Positions 50,033-59,321 of a DNA stretch of 64,000 nucleotides are shown piece after piece. The stretch's first letter is position 1, and every line of letters starts with the position of its first letter. A program made the position numbers and the translations under genes. Source of the stretch: Qiania dongpingensis (lineage in GTDB: Bacteria; Bacillota; Clostridia; Lachnospirales; Lachnospiraceae); contig NZ_CP060634.1 of assembly GCF_014337195.1 (NCBI RefSeq), positions 2,356,001 to 2,420,000 on the forward strand, in the 5' to 3' direction. Under the pieces are notes generated by a model that saw only the letters and a list, made by a program, of their open reading frames with translations, was not told the DNA's origin and did no database searches.

Positions 50033-50084
50033 TTGACAAATCAGGTCATGGATGCTAATCTACTTGTAGTTAGTTATTTCTAAC
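50033..50084 (+). promoter_or_regulatory. Promoter with DtxR-type palindrome before the FeoB-associated gene
   Basis: TTGACA (50033-50038), 17-bp spacer, TAATCT (50056-50061), then GTTAGTTATTTCTAAC (50069-50084). That differs from the 48964 palindrome at two central positions and lies at almost the same distance from the -10. Confidence 0.72.
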
Positions 50085-50119
50085 TGCGGATTCAGGAATC
50101 TGGAAAGAGGTGTTTGATC

Positions 50120-50302
50120 ATGTTGGCATTTTTATATGAGAACCTGGCAACCATTCTGATCGCTTTGGCGGTCGTAGGGCTTGCAGCCCTGGCAGTGAGA
50201 AGTATCCGAAAGGGTAAGAAGCAGGGGAAATCCTGCGGCGGATGCAGCGGCTGCTGCGGCAGCTGTCATGAGACTGGGGCCTGCCACAGCGACAGACCGT
50301 GA
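50120..50302 (+). CDS. FeoB-associated Cys-rich membrane protein
   Basis: 60 residues from ATG 50120: one membrane span (~8-28), a basic stretch RSIRKGKKQGK, then CGGCSGCCGSCHETGAC. This is the FeoB-associated Cys-rich family (Pfam PF12669 as I remember it), thought to assist Fe2+ uptake by FeoB. No feoA or feoB is in the window, which is unusual. It forms an operon with the Fur-like gene 11 bp downstream. Confidence 0.88.
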   Translation: MLAFLYENLATILIALAVVGLAALAVRSIRKGKKQGKSCGGCSGCCGSCHETGACHSDRP

Positions 50303-50313
50303 GGAGGACGCCG

Positions 50314-50721
50314 ATGTGGAATAAAGAACGGATCATCCGGGAAATGCGGAGCAGAGGCTGCCGCATTACGGAGCAGAGGAAGATATTGATAGAGATTATC
50401 ATAAAAAATAAATACCATTGCAGCAAGGAAATTTATTATGAAGCGCTGAAGCAGGATCCATCCATTGGGATGGCGACGGTCTACCGCACGATAAACGTGC
50501 TGCAGGATATGGGAATACTGAAGAAGGAGTGCAGCATGTCGACTCAGACAGCAGGCTGGGATTTTGGCTGTGACATGAAATGCAGGATCGCTTATTCAGG
50601 AGGCGCCCAGGCGGAAGAAAGGGAAGATGCAGAGCTTTATGAACAGATCAAAGGATTTCTGCAGCAAAGAGGATATCTCAGAGGGAAGGATTTCCGCGCT
50701 GTGATATTGGTGGACGGCTGA
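50314..50721 (+). CDS. Atypical Fur-family protein lacking the usual metal sites
   Basis: 135 residues from ATG 50314 behind GAGGAGG. Fur winged helix at ~10-75 (RGCRITEQRKILIEIIIKNK, then GMATVYRTINVLQDMGIL). The dimer/metal domain is degenerate: no HHH-x2-C or C-x2-C pair, and only scattered Cys (ECSMSTQTAGWDFGCDMKCR). It could be a regulator that has lost classical Fe sensing, or one using a different cofactor. The DtxR-type box upstream would place it under iron control itself. Confidence 0.8.
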   Translation: MWNKERIIREMRSRGCRITEQRKILIEIIIKNKYHCSKEIYYEALKQDPSIGMATVYRTINVLQDMGILKKECSMSTQTAGWDFGCDMKCRIAYSGGAQAEEREDAELYEQIKGFLQQRGYLRGKDFRAVILVDG

Positions 50722-50786
50722 TGAAAAGGCAGCCTGGGGCTGGAAAGTCTTCTGCGGAGAAATGTAAATATCAAAGGAGGGAGAGA

Positions 50787-50915
50787 ATGGCAGCGGTAAT
50801 TTATCTGTCGTTATTGCTTATCTTTATTTTTGGAGTCAAGAATTATACAAAGCGCCTGAGCTCCCGATCTTGTAGTCCCGGCGGGAACGGGAGAAGCAAA
50901 AGGCTGAAATCATAA
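50787..50915 (+). CDS. Small single-span membrane protein
   Basis: 42 residues from ATG 50787 preceded by AAAGGAGGGAGAG. One membrane span (MAAVIYLSLLLIFIFGVKNY) then a basic, Ser-rich tail with one Cys. Size and place recall a degenerate FeoB-associated protein. It is probably cotranscribed with the Fur-like gene. Function unknown. Confidence 0.5.
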   Translation: MAAVIYLSLLLIFIFGVKNYTKRLSSRSCSPGGNGRSKRLKS

Positions 50916-50944
50916 AAGGAAAACAGGGGCTGTTCGGATCCGCC

Positions 50945-50972
50945 TTGAATTCCTGACTCATTCTGGTATGAT
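50945..50972 (+). promoter_or_regulatory. Promoter of deoB
   Basis: TTGAAT (50945-50950), 16-bp spacer, extended -10 TGG-TATGAT (50967-50972). The ~170-nt leader contains a GGAGCA/TGCTCC hairpin (about 51046-51078) of unknown role. Confidence 0.6.
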
Positions 50973-51145
50973 GGAGATATAAGCTCCGCTGCTTTTATGG
51001 GCAGGAGACGCCGGACAGCGCAAATGGAATAGATGGTTTGAAAAGGGAGCATCCGTCTGCGGTCTGCAGAGGTGCTCCTTTCTGCTTTGTGCAGCGGATG
51101 AAAAAGAATTTTTGGGAATACAATAGGGATACAGGAGAGTGGAAT

Positions 51146-52336
51146 ATGAAAAGAATAATATTGATTGTGCTGGACAGTGTCGGCATTGGGGAAATGCCCG
51201 ATGCAGGTGAATATGGAGATACGGGAAGCAATACCCTGAGAGCTGCGGCGAGGAGCACCCGATTCTCCATGCCGAATATGAAAAAGCTTGGGCTTTTTCA
51301 CATTGACGGGGTGTCAGAATGTAACGGTGAAAATACGGAGAGCTTTGACGGGGCGGTCGGACGACTGGCAGAGGCCTCGAAGGGAAAGGATACGACTACG
51401 GGGCACTGGGAGATTGCAGGAATCATATCAGAAGCGCCGATGCCTACTTTTCCGGAAGGATTTCCCGATGAGCTTCTGGATGAGTTCAAGAGACGTACCG
51501 GAAGGGGAGTGCTCTGCAACCGTCCTTATTCCGGCACCGACGCCATACGGGATTTTGGAGAAGAGCACATGGAAACGGGAGATTTGATTGTCTATACATC
51601 TGCGGACAGTGTGTTTCAGGTAGCCGCCCATGAAGAAGTGGTGCCGGTGGATGAGCTTTACCGGATCTGTGAGACGGCCAGAGAACTCTGTACCGGAAAA
51701 TATGGGGTGGGAAGGGTCATTGCCAGGCCTTTTATCGGAGAGCCGGGAGGTTTTAAAAGAACAGAAAGAAGGCATGATTTTTCCCTGACGCCTCCCGGAG
51801 ACACCATGCTGGATGTTCTCCTTGAAAACGGGAAAGATGTGTTGGCAGTAGGAAAGATTAACGATATATTTGCCGGAAAGGGTATCGGAAAATTTGTCCG
51901 GACCGGAGGAAATGCGGATGGAATCGAAAAGACCATTGAATATATGAAACAGGATTTTGAAGGGCTTTGCTTTACGAATCTGGTAGACTATGACATGCTG
52001 TACGGCCACAGAAATGATGTGGACGGATATGCGGAAGCTCTGAGCTATTTTGATGCGAAGCTTCCGGAGCTCCTGGCCCTCCTTAAAGAGGAAGATATCC
52101 TCATGGTGACGGCCGACCACGGCTGCGATCCTTCTACGCCTTCCACCGACCATTCCAGGGAATATATCCCGGTGGTGATTGTGGGAAAACCGGTGAAGCC
52201 CGGCGTGAATATCGGCACCAGGAAAAGCTTTGCCGATATCGGAAAGACGGTCCTAGACTATTTTGGATTGGAGGGGGCGATTTCGGGGAAGAGCTTTCTT
52301 TACGAGATACTGAAAGAAAAGGAAATTTTAGATTAG
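51146..52336 (+). CDS. deoB: Phosphopentomutase
   Basis: 396 residues, the normal DeoB length, from ATG 51146 behind AGGAGAG. Alkaline-phosphatase-superfamily metal ligands: IILIVLDSVGIGEMPDAGEY at the N-terminus and VTADHGCDPSTPSTDHSREY near the C-terminus. The phospho-acceptor Thr is in KGKDTTTGHWE. It interconverts ribose-1-P and ribose-5-P (and the deoxy forms) in nucleoside salvage. No nucleoside phosphorylase gene is adjacent. Confidence 0.95.
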   Translation: MKRIILIVLDSVGIGEMPDAGEYGDTGSNTLRAAARSTRFSMPNMKKLGLFHIDGVSECNGENTESFDGAVGRLAEASKGKDTTTGHWEIAGIISEAPMPTFPEGFPDELLDEFKRRTGRGVLCNRPYSGTDAIRDFGEEHMETGDLIVYTSADSVFQVAAHEEVVPVDELYRICETARELCTGKYGVGRVIARPFIGEPGGFKRTERRHDFSLTPPGDTMLDVLLENGKDVLAVGKINDIFAGKGIGKFVRTGGNADGIEKTIEYMKQDFEGLCFTNLVDYDMLYGHRNDVDGYAEALSYFDAKLPELLALLKEEDILMVTADHGCDPSTPSTDHSREYIPVVIVGKPVKPGVNIGTRKSFADIGKTVLDYFGLEGAISGKSFLYEILKEKEILD

Positions 52337-52437
52337 CAAAAATCTTACGCAATTTCCACAATAAGCAGTATCTGTTTTTTACAAACCGCTGTTAGAATGA
52401 AAAAAGCACAAATCTTATCTGACTAAAGGAGAGGAAA

Positions 52438-55400
52438 ATGAGAAGCAGGCTTTTTCAATCAGCAGCGGCTTTTGCATTGGCGGCGGTGATAGGACTTTCA
52501 TCTGTCAATATCCCCAATGTAAACGCAGAGACATCAACTTCCGCTCAGGAGAGCGGGGCGGCTTCTTTGGAAGAATCGACTACACAGTCATCTTTCGGGG
52601 AGACAGACAGCGGGACGTCGTCCGGAACAGAAGGCGCCGGAGAAGAAACGACATCCGTCGGGGAGAGTATATCATCAGAAACAAAAGAGAGTATAAAGGA
52701 TGAGAGCTCCTTTGAAGAATCCATCGGAAAAACCGGGGACAGTACGGCCCCCCCGGAGAATGATATTCCTCAGGAACTGGACAGTGGTTCGGCGTTGGCT
52801 CTGTCAAGGAGTGCGTCGGCTTCGGCGGATGCTTCGCCGCTGATTGTGACGGAGATCGTTCCGGCCGGTCCGACGAGCCAGCAGCTGACCTATACAGAGG
52901 TATATAACAATTCAGACGCCGTCATCAACTTCGGCGAGTATACGTTTTACTATCAGTATCCGAGCGGAGGAGGACAGGTCTGGAACACAGGAGAATTCAA
53001 CATTGAACCTGGAAAGACCATTGTCCTCTGGCAGAACAGCAAAGGAGCTTCTGTAGATACTTTTAATGCGTATTATGGAACTAACCTGACAGAAGGAAAG
53101 GACATTTACCGAATCAACTATTCGGGCATCCACACCACAGCACAGAGGGGCTTTGCTTTTGGAAGGGACGAGAACAGTATCATCTGTTATGCAGAATGTA
53201 ATGTGGGCGGTGCGGATATCACCGACCGGAACAGCAAACTGGCCGTACAGTACCAGTATTCCGGCCACGGAACGGTTTCCCAGAAGAAGGAGGTATCTGC
53301 GGCGACTCCCGGTACGGTGGCGGACTGGCAGGTGCCGGACGAAGCGGTACATTATGAAACGCCCGCCCAGATAACCGTATCTGATGTGACCGGCCCTGAT
53401 AATCTGGCCAGCACGGCAGATACTCTGGACATTACTGCCAAGGTCACGGGAAATCAAGGGATAGGAAAGGCATACTTGCACTACAGACAGGCAGCCGGGA
53501 TGAAAGAGGAGACTGTCGAGATGACCCAGGAGGAAGGAAGCGATACGGTGACAGCGTCCGTACCGAAGAGTAAATTCTGGAGCGACAGCGTCAGCTGGTA
53601 TGTGAGCGCCACCTATGGCGGCAGTTATTCTGAAAAAAGCGGGGAAAGGACCACAGCCGTTGAGTATCCGGAGCTGTCCGATGAGGAGAAAGCGCCTCTG
53701 GTCGTCACGGAAGTGGTGACTCCCATTGAGGTGAGCTCAGGGGCGTATCAGGGCAACTCCCAGTTTTCTTATGTGGAGCTTTATAATCGCACCAGCTCAG
53801 CCATAAACTACAGTTATTATAAACTTTTTTATGAATATACCGGGACTTCCACGGCGGACAAGACATGGACGGTCAGCGAGCCGGTGGTAATGGTACAGCC
53901 GGGCGACACCATCATAGTATGGCTGAGCAGCAATGGAAATACCGTGGACGATTTCAACACGTTTTACGGCACAGATCTGACGGAGGGTCAGGATATCGTC
54001 CGGATCAATTATGCCGGTTTCCATAATACCCAGTGGCGCACGCTGAAGTTTGGCCGCACCGCCGACAAGATTTTTGCCTGCGCTTCTTTCAATGAAGGGA
54101 ACAAGGCCACGATAGACAAGACCGGGAACCAGTCGATTCAATATACTTATCCCAGGACTGCCGACGGCAAGAGCCTGATCGTGACGACAGATACGGCTCC
54201 GACTCCTGGGACCGTGGAGGACTGGCAGGTGCCGGCGGACCAGAGCCGTTTTACGGGATATGACGGATATCCGGCCGATGACGGTACGGCGCCGTCCCTC
54301 ACTCTGCATGACAGCTGCCCCGCTTCCATCCTGGAAGGTGAAGAGATGTTCGTGACGTTTGATATTGCCGACAATATGGGACTTTTGGGAACGAAGCTCT
54401 ATTACCGCCTGGACAATGATACGGAATGGAGCGTGATAACGGAGACCAGCCGGCGGGTTTCTTATTATTATCTGGCGCGGATTCCGGCAGATGTGCTGTT
54501 TGGTCATGATTCCGTAGAATTTTATGTGGAGGCGTTTAATAACTTCAGAAGCACGAAAACGGGTACTTACAAAGTCGGCATTGACAGCCTGAACGAAGTG
54601 AACGGGATTCGTCTGAATGTGGCTGACAGCAGTATCCTTCGGGGAGTGACCACGATCACGGCCAATGACGGTGGCAATAATGCTTCTACCAAGATAAAGG
54701 TGGACGGTTCAGAGGTGACTTCGGTTCCTGTTCTGGAGAACGGCGCATATTTTGCATTGACTGCCACAGGCCGTGACTCCTATTTCAAAAATGCCGTGAC
54801 CGCCCCTTACGGGGAGAACAGCAGGGAGATCATCCGTTACATAGCCAAGTGGGCCGACCTGGATTCCAAGGTAATCCATATTGACAATAAATATTTCAGC
54901 TATAATGCAGATAAATCCTGTTATGAGGTGACGCTCACACTATGGGCCGGAGATTCCGGAACACCCTTTGAGGATCTTTATATCCCTGATGAAAACCATG
55001 AAGATTATACGGTCACGAATCTGCGTATGCTTTTGGCCAATGGAAAGGAATACCTGCCTGTATCCATAGGGCCGGATGACGTAGAGACCAGCGCCAAGAC
55101 AAATCTGAGCACGGCTCTGGATGCCATCCATACCATCGGCGACAGTGCCGGTATGTGCACCCGTCTGGAAGCTAAATTTGAAATTCCGGCGGCCGATGTG
55201 ACCGCTGTGGGATATGAATTGGACACGACGGGACTGGCCGACGGCGTACACACCATTACTGCTGAAGCCGGTGGAAAAACGGTGACGGCATCGGTGACTG
55301 TGGACAACACAGTTCCTTCTGTCGAAATTGGGATAGATGAGGATGAAGATGTGACAGGAACCCTGGTCATAGACCCTCAGGTGTCCGACGAGGGAGGCGT

Positions 55401-57498
55401 GTCAGAGGTCAGCGCTATTTTGGACGGAACGGAGATTGAGCTCCCCTACAGCCGGGCCGTGAGAGACATGGAGGAAGGGAGCCACGAACTGACCATTCTG
55501 GCTGAAGATCTGGCTGGTAATCTGGCGCAGGATAGCGTTCATTTCAATGTGAGCGATGTCAATCCGGCGATCAAGAAAGCAGAGACGACGGATATTACTT
55601 CCGACTCTTCCAGACTTTCCGTATCGCTGGAGGACATCAATACAGAAGGCGCACAGGTTTCCTTTTATAAGGGGAAGAGTCTGACTGCGGAGAACGGAGA
55701 CATCACCGTTCAAGAAGGGGAAGAAGACCTGCCATATCAGCTTTTCACCATTCAGACAGGGGAAATCAAAGAAGAAGACAGTGTATTTGTCAATTGGAGC
55801 GGTACGGCGAGCAACGCGGACAGCTCCCACGCAGTGAAAATGTATGTGTTCAATACAGCGGCGGACAGCTGGGAAGTTATTGGAACTCCTGACGCGGCAG
55901 GAAGCATGGAGGCGTCCTTTACGGCCAAGGACCATTTATCGGATGGGAAAGCCCTGGTATTGGTCCAGTGCAGGGCGGAGCTCAGCAATCCTTCCACAGA
56001 CATTGGCGAGCTGGGTATTTTAGAAAATGAGGACCAGATTACGGCGGCGGATGATGAATCCGGCAGCTGGGATGGGACCGGACGCCCGGAAGATTATGAT
56101 TTTTCCTTTGCCTGGATCACAGATACCCAGTACTATTGCGAAAGCTGGCCGGAACATTATATGAATCAGAATCAATGGATCGTGGACAACGCGGATGACT
56201 GGAAGATCAAGTATGTCCTGCATACGGGAGACATCGTGGATGAATATGACATGATCGGCCAGTGGGAAAACGCAGATAAGGCCATGAAGATATTTGACGA
56301 CGCGGGAATGCCCTATGGCGTGCTGGCCGGAAACCATGATGTGGCAGCCGGAAATGTGCTGTACCAAAATTACTGGAATTATTTTGGGGAAGACCGGTTT
56401 TCAGATATGCCCTGCTATGGAGGCTCTTATAATAACAATGCGGGCCATTATGATCTGCTTAGCCAAAACGGACAGGATTTTATCATGCTGTACATGAGCT
56501 GGGACATTTATACGGATGAGATTAACTGGATGAATGAGGTATTGGCCAAATATCCCGACAGAAAGGCGATCATCCTTCTGCACCGTTATACCAATGTAAG
56601 AGAGAACGGGGGTACTTATCTGGACTATGCGGGCAAAGTCCTCCAGGAACAGGTGGTGGCGAAAAATCCCAATGTCATCGCGGTGCTTAATGGGCATTAC
56701 CATGGTTCCTCCTTTGAAACGACGGCATTTGATGATGATAAGGACGGAATTAAAGAAAGGACGGTTTACCAGATATGTACAGATTACCAGTCGGCATTTG
56801 AGGGAGGAGAGGAGTATATTAAGTTCCTGTACTTCGATCTGGATGAGAATAAGATTTATATGAATTCCTATTCGCCGCTCCATGACGACTTCAATTATTA
56901 TGATACGGCAAAGTACAGCAGTTATGAAGAAGGGGAAAAGGGCAGCTCTATCGATATATTTGAGCTGAACGTAAAATTCGATACCACGGAAAAAACGCTG
57001 GAGTGCAGCCGGTTCAGCGCCGGGGTGAGGACTGCGGAACTCCTGGGGACTGCCGATGTATCGGAACTTCAGGCGGAAATGGCGTGGACGGGGCTGCAGG
57101 AAGAAAGCGGTTATACCTGGTATGCTTCTGTGACAAATGATAAAGGCGGTCTGGCCGTGAGCAGTCTGCAGAGCTTTGTGACTGAGAAAAAAGAGGAGCC
57201 GTCTGCAGAGCCAACAGACCCTACGGAGGAAAACCCTACAGAGCCGAGCTCCGATAACACAGAATCTACTGTGCCCACTGCCGGCAGCACCACTGCCGCC
57301 GCCGTTCCCACCACGGCATCGGGAGGAAAAGGGACCTCGGGAAAAGGGACTTCTGTGAAAAGCGGACAGGTGAAGACAGGCGATTCTGCGGTACCCGTAC
57401 TTTGGGGAGCGGTCCTGGTCCTTGCGGGAGGAAGCCTCTTGGCAGCGTCGCTTCTAAAAAAGAAAAAAAATATGGAAAATAAGCAAAAGGGCAGGTAA
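52438..57498 (+). CDS. Cell-wall-anchored multidomain metallophosphoesterase
   Basis: 1686 residues. Signal peptide (1 to ~30), then a Ser/Thr/Glu-rich low-complexity stretch (~31-125). Two homologous lamin-tail-like (LTD) domains, ~130-285 (LIVTEIVPAGPTSQQLTYTE) and ~420-600 (LVVTEVVTPIEVSSGAYQG). Ig-like or bacterial Big-like segments (~620-1180). A calcineurin-type phosphoesterase (~1220-1480) with ITDTQYY, HTGDIVDEYD, AGNHDVA, ILLHRY and NGHYHGSS; the first motif is D-x-Q rather than D-x-H, as in some CpdA-like enzymes. Then a Thr/Pro-rich stalk, KTGD sortase-type signal (~1645), hydrophobic span and KKKK. It acts on the cell surface; a phosphodiester or nucleotide substrate is likely but unproven. 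Confidence 0.85.
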   Translation: MRSRLFQSAAAFALAAVIGLSSVNIPNVNAETSTSAQESGAASLEESTTQSSFGETDSGTSSGTEGAGEETTSVGESISSETKESIKDESSFEESIGKTGDSTAPPENDIPQELDSGSALALSRSASASADASPLIVTEIVPAGPTSQQLTYTEVYNNSDAVINFGEYTFYYQYPSGGGQVWNTGEFNIEPGKTIVLWQNSKGASVDTFNAYYGTNLTEGKDIYRINYSGIHTTAQRGFAFGRDENSIICYAECNVGGADITDRNSKLAVQYQYSGHGTVSQKKEVSAATPGTVADWQVPDEAVHYETPAQITVSDVTGPDNLASTADTLDITAKVTGNQGIGKAYLHYRQAAGMKEETVEMTQEEGSDTVTASVPKSKFWSDSVSWYVSATYGGSYSEKSGERTTAVEYPELSDEEKAPLVVTEVVTPIEVSSGAYQGNSQFSYVELYNRTSSAINYSYYKLFYEYTGTSTADKTWTVSEPVVMVQPGDTIIVWLSSNGNTVDDFNTFYGTDLTEGQDIVRINYAGFHNTQWRTLKFGRTADKIFACASFNEGNKATIDKTGNQSIQYTYPRTADGKSLIVTTDTAPTPGTVEDWQVPADQSRFTGYDGYPADDGTAPSLTLHDSCPASILEGEEMFVTFDIADNMGLLGTKLYYRLDNDTEWSVITETSRRVSYYYLARIPADVLFGHDSVEFYVEAFNNFRSTKTGTYKVGIDSLNEVNGIRLNVADSSILRGVTTITANDGGNNASTKIKVDGSEVTSVPVLENGAYFALTATGRDSYFKNAVTAPYGENSREIIRYIAKWADLDSKVIHIDNKYFSYNADKSCYEVTLTLWAGDSGTPFEDLYIPDENHEDYTVTNLRMLLANGKEYLPVSIGPDDVETSAKTNLSTALDAIHTIGDSAGMCTRLEAKFEIPAADVTAVGYELDTTGLADGVHTITAEAGGKTVTASVTVDNTVPSVEIGIDEDEDVTGTLVIDPQVSDEGGVSEVSAILDGTEIELPYSRAVRDMEEGSHELTILAEDLAGNLAQDSVHFNVSDVNPAIKKAETTDITSDSSRLSVSLEDINTEGAQVSFYKGKSLTAENGDITVQEGEEDLPYQLFTIQTGEIKEEDSVFVNWSGTASNADSSHAVKMYVFNTAADSWEVIGTPDAAGSMEASFTAKDHLSDGKALVLVQCRAELSNPSTDIGELGILENEDQITAADDESGSWDGTGRPEDYDFSFAWITDTQYYCESWPEHYMNQNQWIVDNADDWKIKYVLHTGDIVDEYDMIGQWENADKAMKIFDDAGMPYGVLAGNHDVAAGNVLYQNYWNYFGEDRFSDMPCYGGSYNNNAGHYDLLSQNGQDFIMLYMSWDIYTDEINWMNEVLAKYPDRKAIILLHRYTNVRENGGTYLDYAGKVLQEQVVAKNPNVIAVLNGHYHGSSFETTAFDDDKDGIKERTVYQICTDYQSAFEGGEEYIKFLYFDLDENKIYMNSYSPLHDDFNYYDTAKYSSYEEGEKGSSIDIFELNVKFDTTEKTLECSRFSAGVRTAELLGTADVSELQAEMAWTGLQEESGYTWYASVTNDKGGLAVSSLQSFVTEKKEEPSAEPTDPTEENPTEPSSDNTESTVPTAGSTTAAAVPTTASGGKGTSGKGTSVKSGQVKTGDSAVPVLWGAVLVLAGGSLLAASLLKKKKNMENKQKGR

Positions 57499-57504
57499 TT
57501 GGTT

Positions 57505-58680
57505 TTGAACAGAATATCTAAAATAACAACAGCCATGCTCACTGGTAAGAAGAGGGCGCTCCTTTGGAGCGCCTTTGCCCTGGTTATTCTGACAGGGATG
57601 ATTATTTATTATGGCAGTCATGTGAAACGGGTCAAAATCAATGCCTCCAACGGCAGCGAATATGCGAAAGCAGTAGTGACGGAAATAAAAGAAGACTATA
57701 CGGGATGGGAAGAAGGCGGAGGCGCTTATACTGGAAATCAGCTGGTACAGGTGACCGTCACCTCCGGGACTTATAAAGGCCAAAGCTGCGAAGCCAGAAA
57801 TTCCAATGGATATGAGATGGGGGCCTACTGCCGGAAGGGCACAAAAGTGGTAGTCATGCTCAGCGAGAATGAAGGGGTGCTTTCTGCTGTGGTTTATAAC
57901 TATGACAGGGGGACAGGCATTTGGTCTCTGGTAGGACTGTTTCTCCTGACGCTTTGCCTGATAGGCGGGAAAAAGGGGATATCGGCTTCCGCGGCCCTGA
58001 TTTTTACCTTTGTCTGTATCCTTTTTCTCTATATACCTATGATGTATGCGGGAGTTTCCCCGTTCCTGGCGGCAGTGCTGGTTTCGCTGCTTATATTGAC
58101 GGTTTCTATCCTGCTGATCGACGGCTGGAGCGATAAGGCATTCTGCGCAATCATTGGAACCGCAGCGGGAATTCTCATTTCGGGATGCGCCGCTGGCTTG
58201 TTTGGAATGATATGCCATGTCACAGGCTATAACATACCGGATGCGGAGACTATAATCCATATAGGAGAGAACAGCCGTCTCCAGGTGGGCGGAGTCTTGT
58301 TTTCCGGTATTTTGATTGCGTCCCTGGGAGCGGTGATGGATGTAAGCGTATCCGTGGCGGCAGCCATACATGAGATTAAAAGAAATAATCCGGAATTTGG
58401 AAGAAAACAGCTGTACCAGTCGGGAATCCATGTGGGACATGATATGATGGGAACCATGTCGAATACCCTGATACTGGCTTTTGCCGGGAGTTCAGTAAAC
58501 ACTCTGCTTGTGGCATATGCCTACGAAATGCCATATCTTCAGATCATGAGCCAGTATGCCATTGCCATAGAAATTCTGAGAGGGATATCCGGAACTCTGG
58601 GAGTCATACTGACAGTACCGGTGGAATCGGCTGTCGCGGCTTTTTGGCTTTGCCGGGAAAAGAAAGGCCAGGCGGACTGA
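57505..58680 (+). CDS. YibE/F-family membrane protein
   Basis: 391 residues. TTG at 57505 lies 9 bases after AGGGCAGG; TTG 57499 and ATG 57535 are alternatives. One N-terminal span, an extracytoplasmic ~100-residue domain with GNQLVQVTVTSGTYKGQSCE, then seven or eight spans containing the YibE/F hallmark LGAVMDVSVSVAAAIHEIKR and GHDMMGTMSNTLILAF. Function unknown; the family is sometimes annotated as an efflux or uptake protein. It follows the wall-anchored phosphoesterase by only 6 bp, so the two may be cotranscribed. Confidence 0.85.
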   Translation: MNRISKITTAMLTGKKRALLWSAFALVILTGMIIYYGSHVKRVKINASNGSEYAKAVVTEIKEDYTGWEEGGGAYTGNQLVQVTVTSGTYKGQSCEARNSNGYEMGAYCRKGTKVVVMLSENEGVLSAVVYNYDRGTGIWSLVGLFLLTLCLIGGKKGISASAALIFTFVCILFLYIPMMYAGVSPFLAAVLVSLLILTVSILLIDGWSDKAFCAIIGTAAGILISGCAAGLFGMICHVTGYNIPDAETIIHIGENSRLQVGGVLFSGILIASLGAVMDVSVSVAAAIHEIKRNNPEFGRKQLYQSGIHVGHDMMGTMSNTLILAFAGSSVNTLLVAYAYEMPYLQIMSQYAIAIEILRGISGTLGVILTVPVESAVAAFWLCREKKGQAD

Positions 58681-58695
58681 CATCCGTCTGGCCTT
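58664..58695. terminator. Bidirectional terminator overlapping both stop codons
   Basis: AAGGCCAGGCGGA (58664-58676) / TCCGTCTGGCCTT (58683-58695), 13 bp with one G-U wobble. It spans the ends of the convergent YibE/F and DtxR-like genes. Confidence 0.8.
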
Positions 58696-59080
58696 ATTTA
58701 CCGTCCGGCACTTCTGTGTTTCCCGTGACATGCCGTTTGATGGCTGCAAAGCTTTCCGCGCTGATGACGTGCTCCATTCGGCAGGCGTCTTCCTTGGCGG
58801 TCTTTTCGGATACGCCCAGCTGGATGAGCCAGCCGGAGATGAGGGTATGGCGTTCATAAATCGTCTCGGCAATCTGACGGCCGGCATCAGTCAGAGTAAT
58901 GAAACCATCCTCGTCCATGACGATGGAACCGTTTTGACGCAGGTTCTTCATCGCGACGCTGACGCTGGGTTTGGAAAATTCCAATTCATTGGCGATATCG
59001 ATGGAACGGACATTCGCTTTCTTCTGACTCAAAATCAATATGGTCTCCAGATAATTTTCAGCAGATTCTTGTATTTTCAT
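58694..59080 (-). CDS. DtxR/MntR-family metal-dependent regulator (chromosomal paralogue)
   Basis: 128 residues starting MKIQESAENYLETILILSQK. Winged helix with FSKPSVSVAMKNLRQNGSI, then GRQIAETIYERHTLISGWLI and KEDACRMEHVISAESF. This is the same plan as the ICE-borne 15508-15876 protein, with about half of the residues shared by eye. There is no SH3-like domain. It is a candidate binder of the GTTAGTTA-type palindromes at 48964 and 50069. No such box lies before this gene itself. Confidence 0.88.
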   Translation of the reverse strand: MKIQESAENYLETILILSQKKANVRSIDIANELEFSKPSVSVAMKNLRQNGSIVMDEDGFITLTDAGRQIAETIYERHTLISGWLIQLGVSEKTAKEDACRMEHVISAESFAAIKRHVTGNTEVPDGK

Positions 59081-59227
59081 GGCGTTTCCCTCACTTCATT
59101 TCAGGCGATATTTCGTCCATTATAACATACGCTGTCCTAAAATTCAATATTCAGACAACTTGATAAATATTTCCTGAAAATATGTATTGATAAAAATACA
59201 ATTATGGGTTATTATAATCAAGGATAA

Positions 59228-59245
59228 TTGTTAAAGCCTTAACGG
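59228..59245. promoter_or_regulatory. Rex operator upstream of ldh
   Basis: TTGTTAA-AGCC-TTAACGG matches the Rex consensus TTGTTAA-N4-TTAACAA at 12 of 14 fixed positions (5' half perfect). It lies 77 bp before the ldh start, consistent with NADH/NAD-dependent repression. Confidence 0.8.
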
Positions 59246-59321
59246 AATCTTAACAGTGATTAATGACTGCCGGGGCACCGGCACCTATGCAAAAACGACG
59301 AAAAAAAGGAGACAAAGAGAA

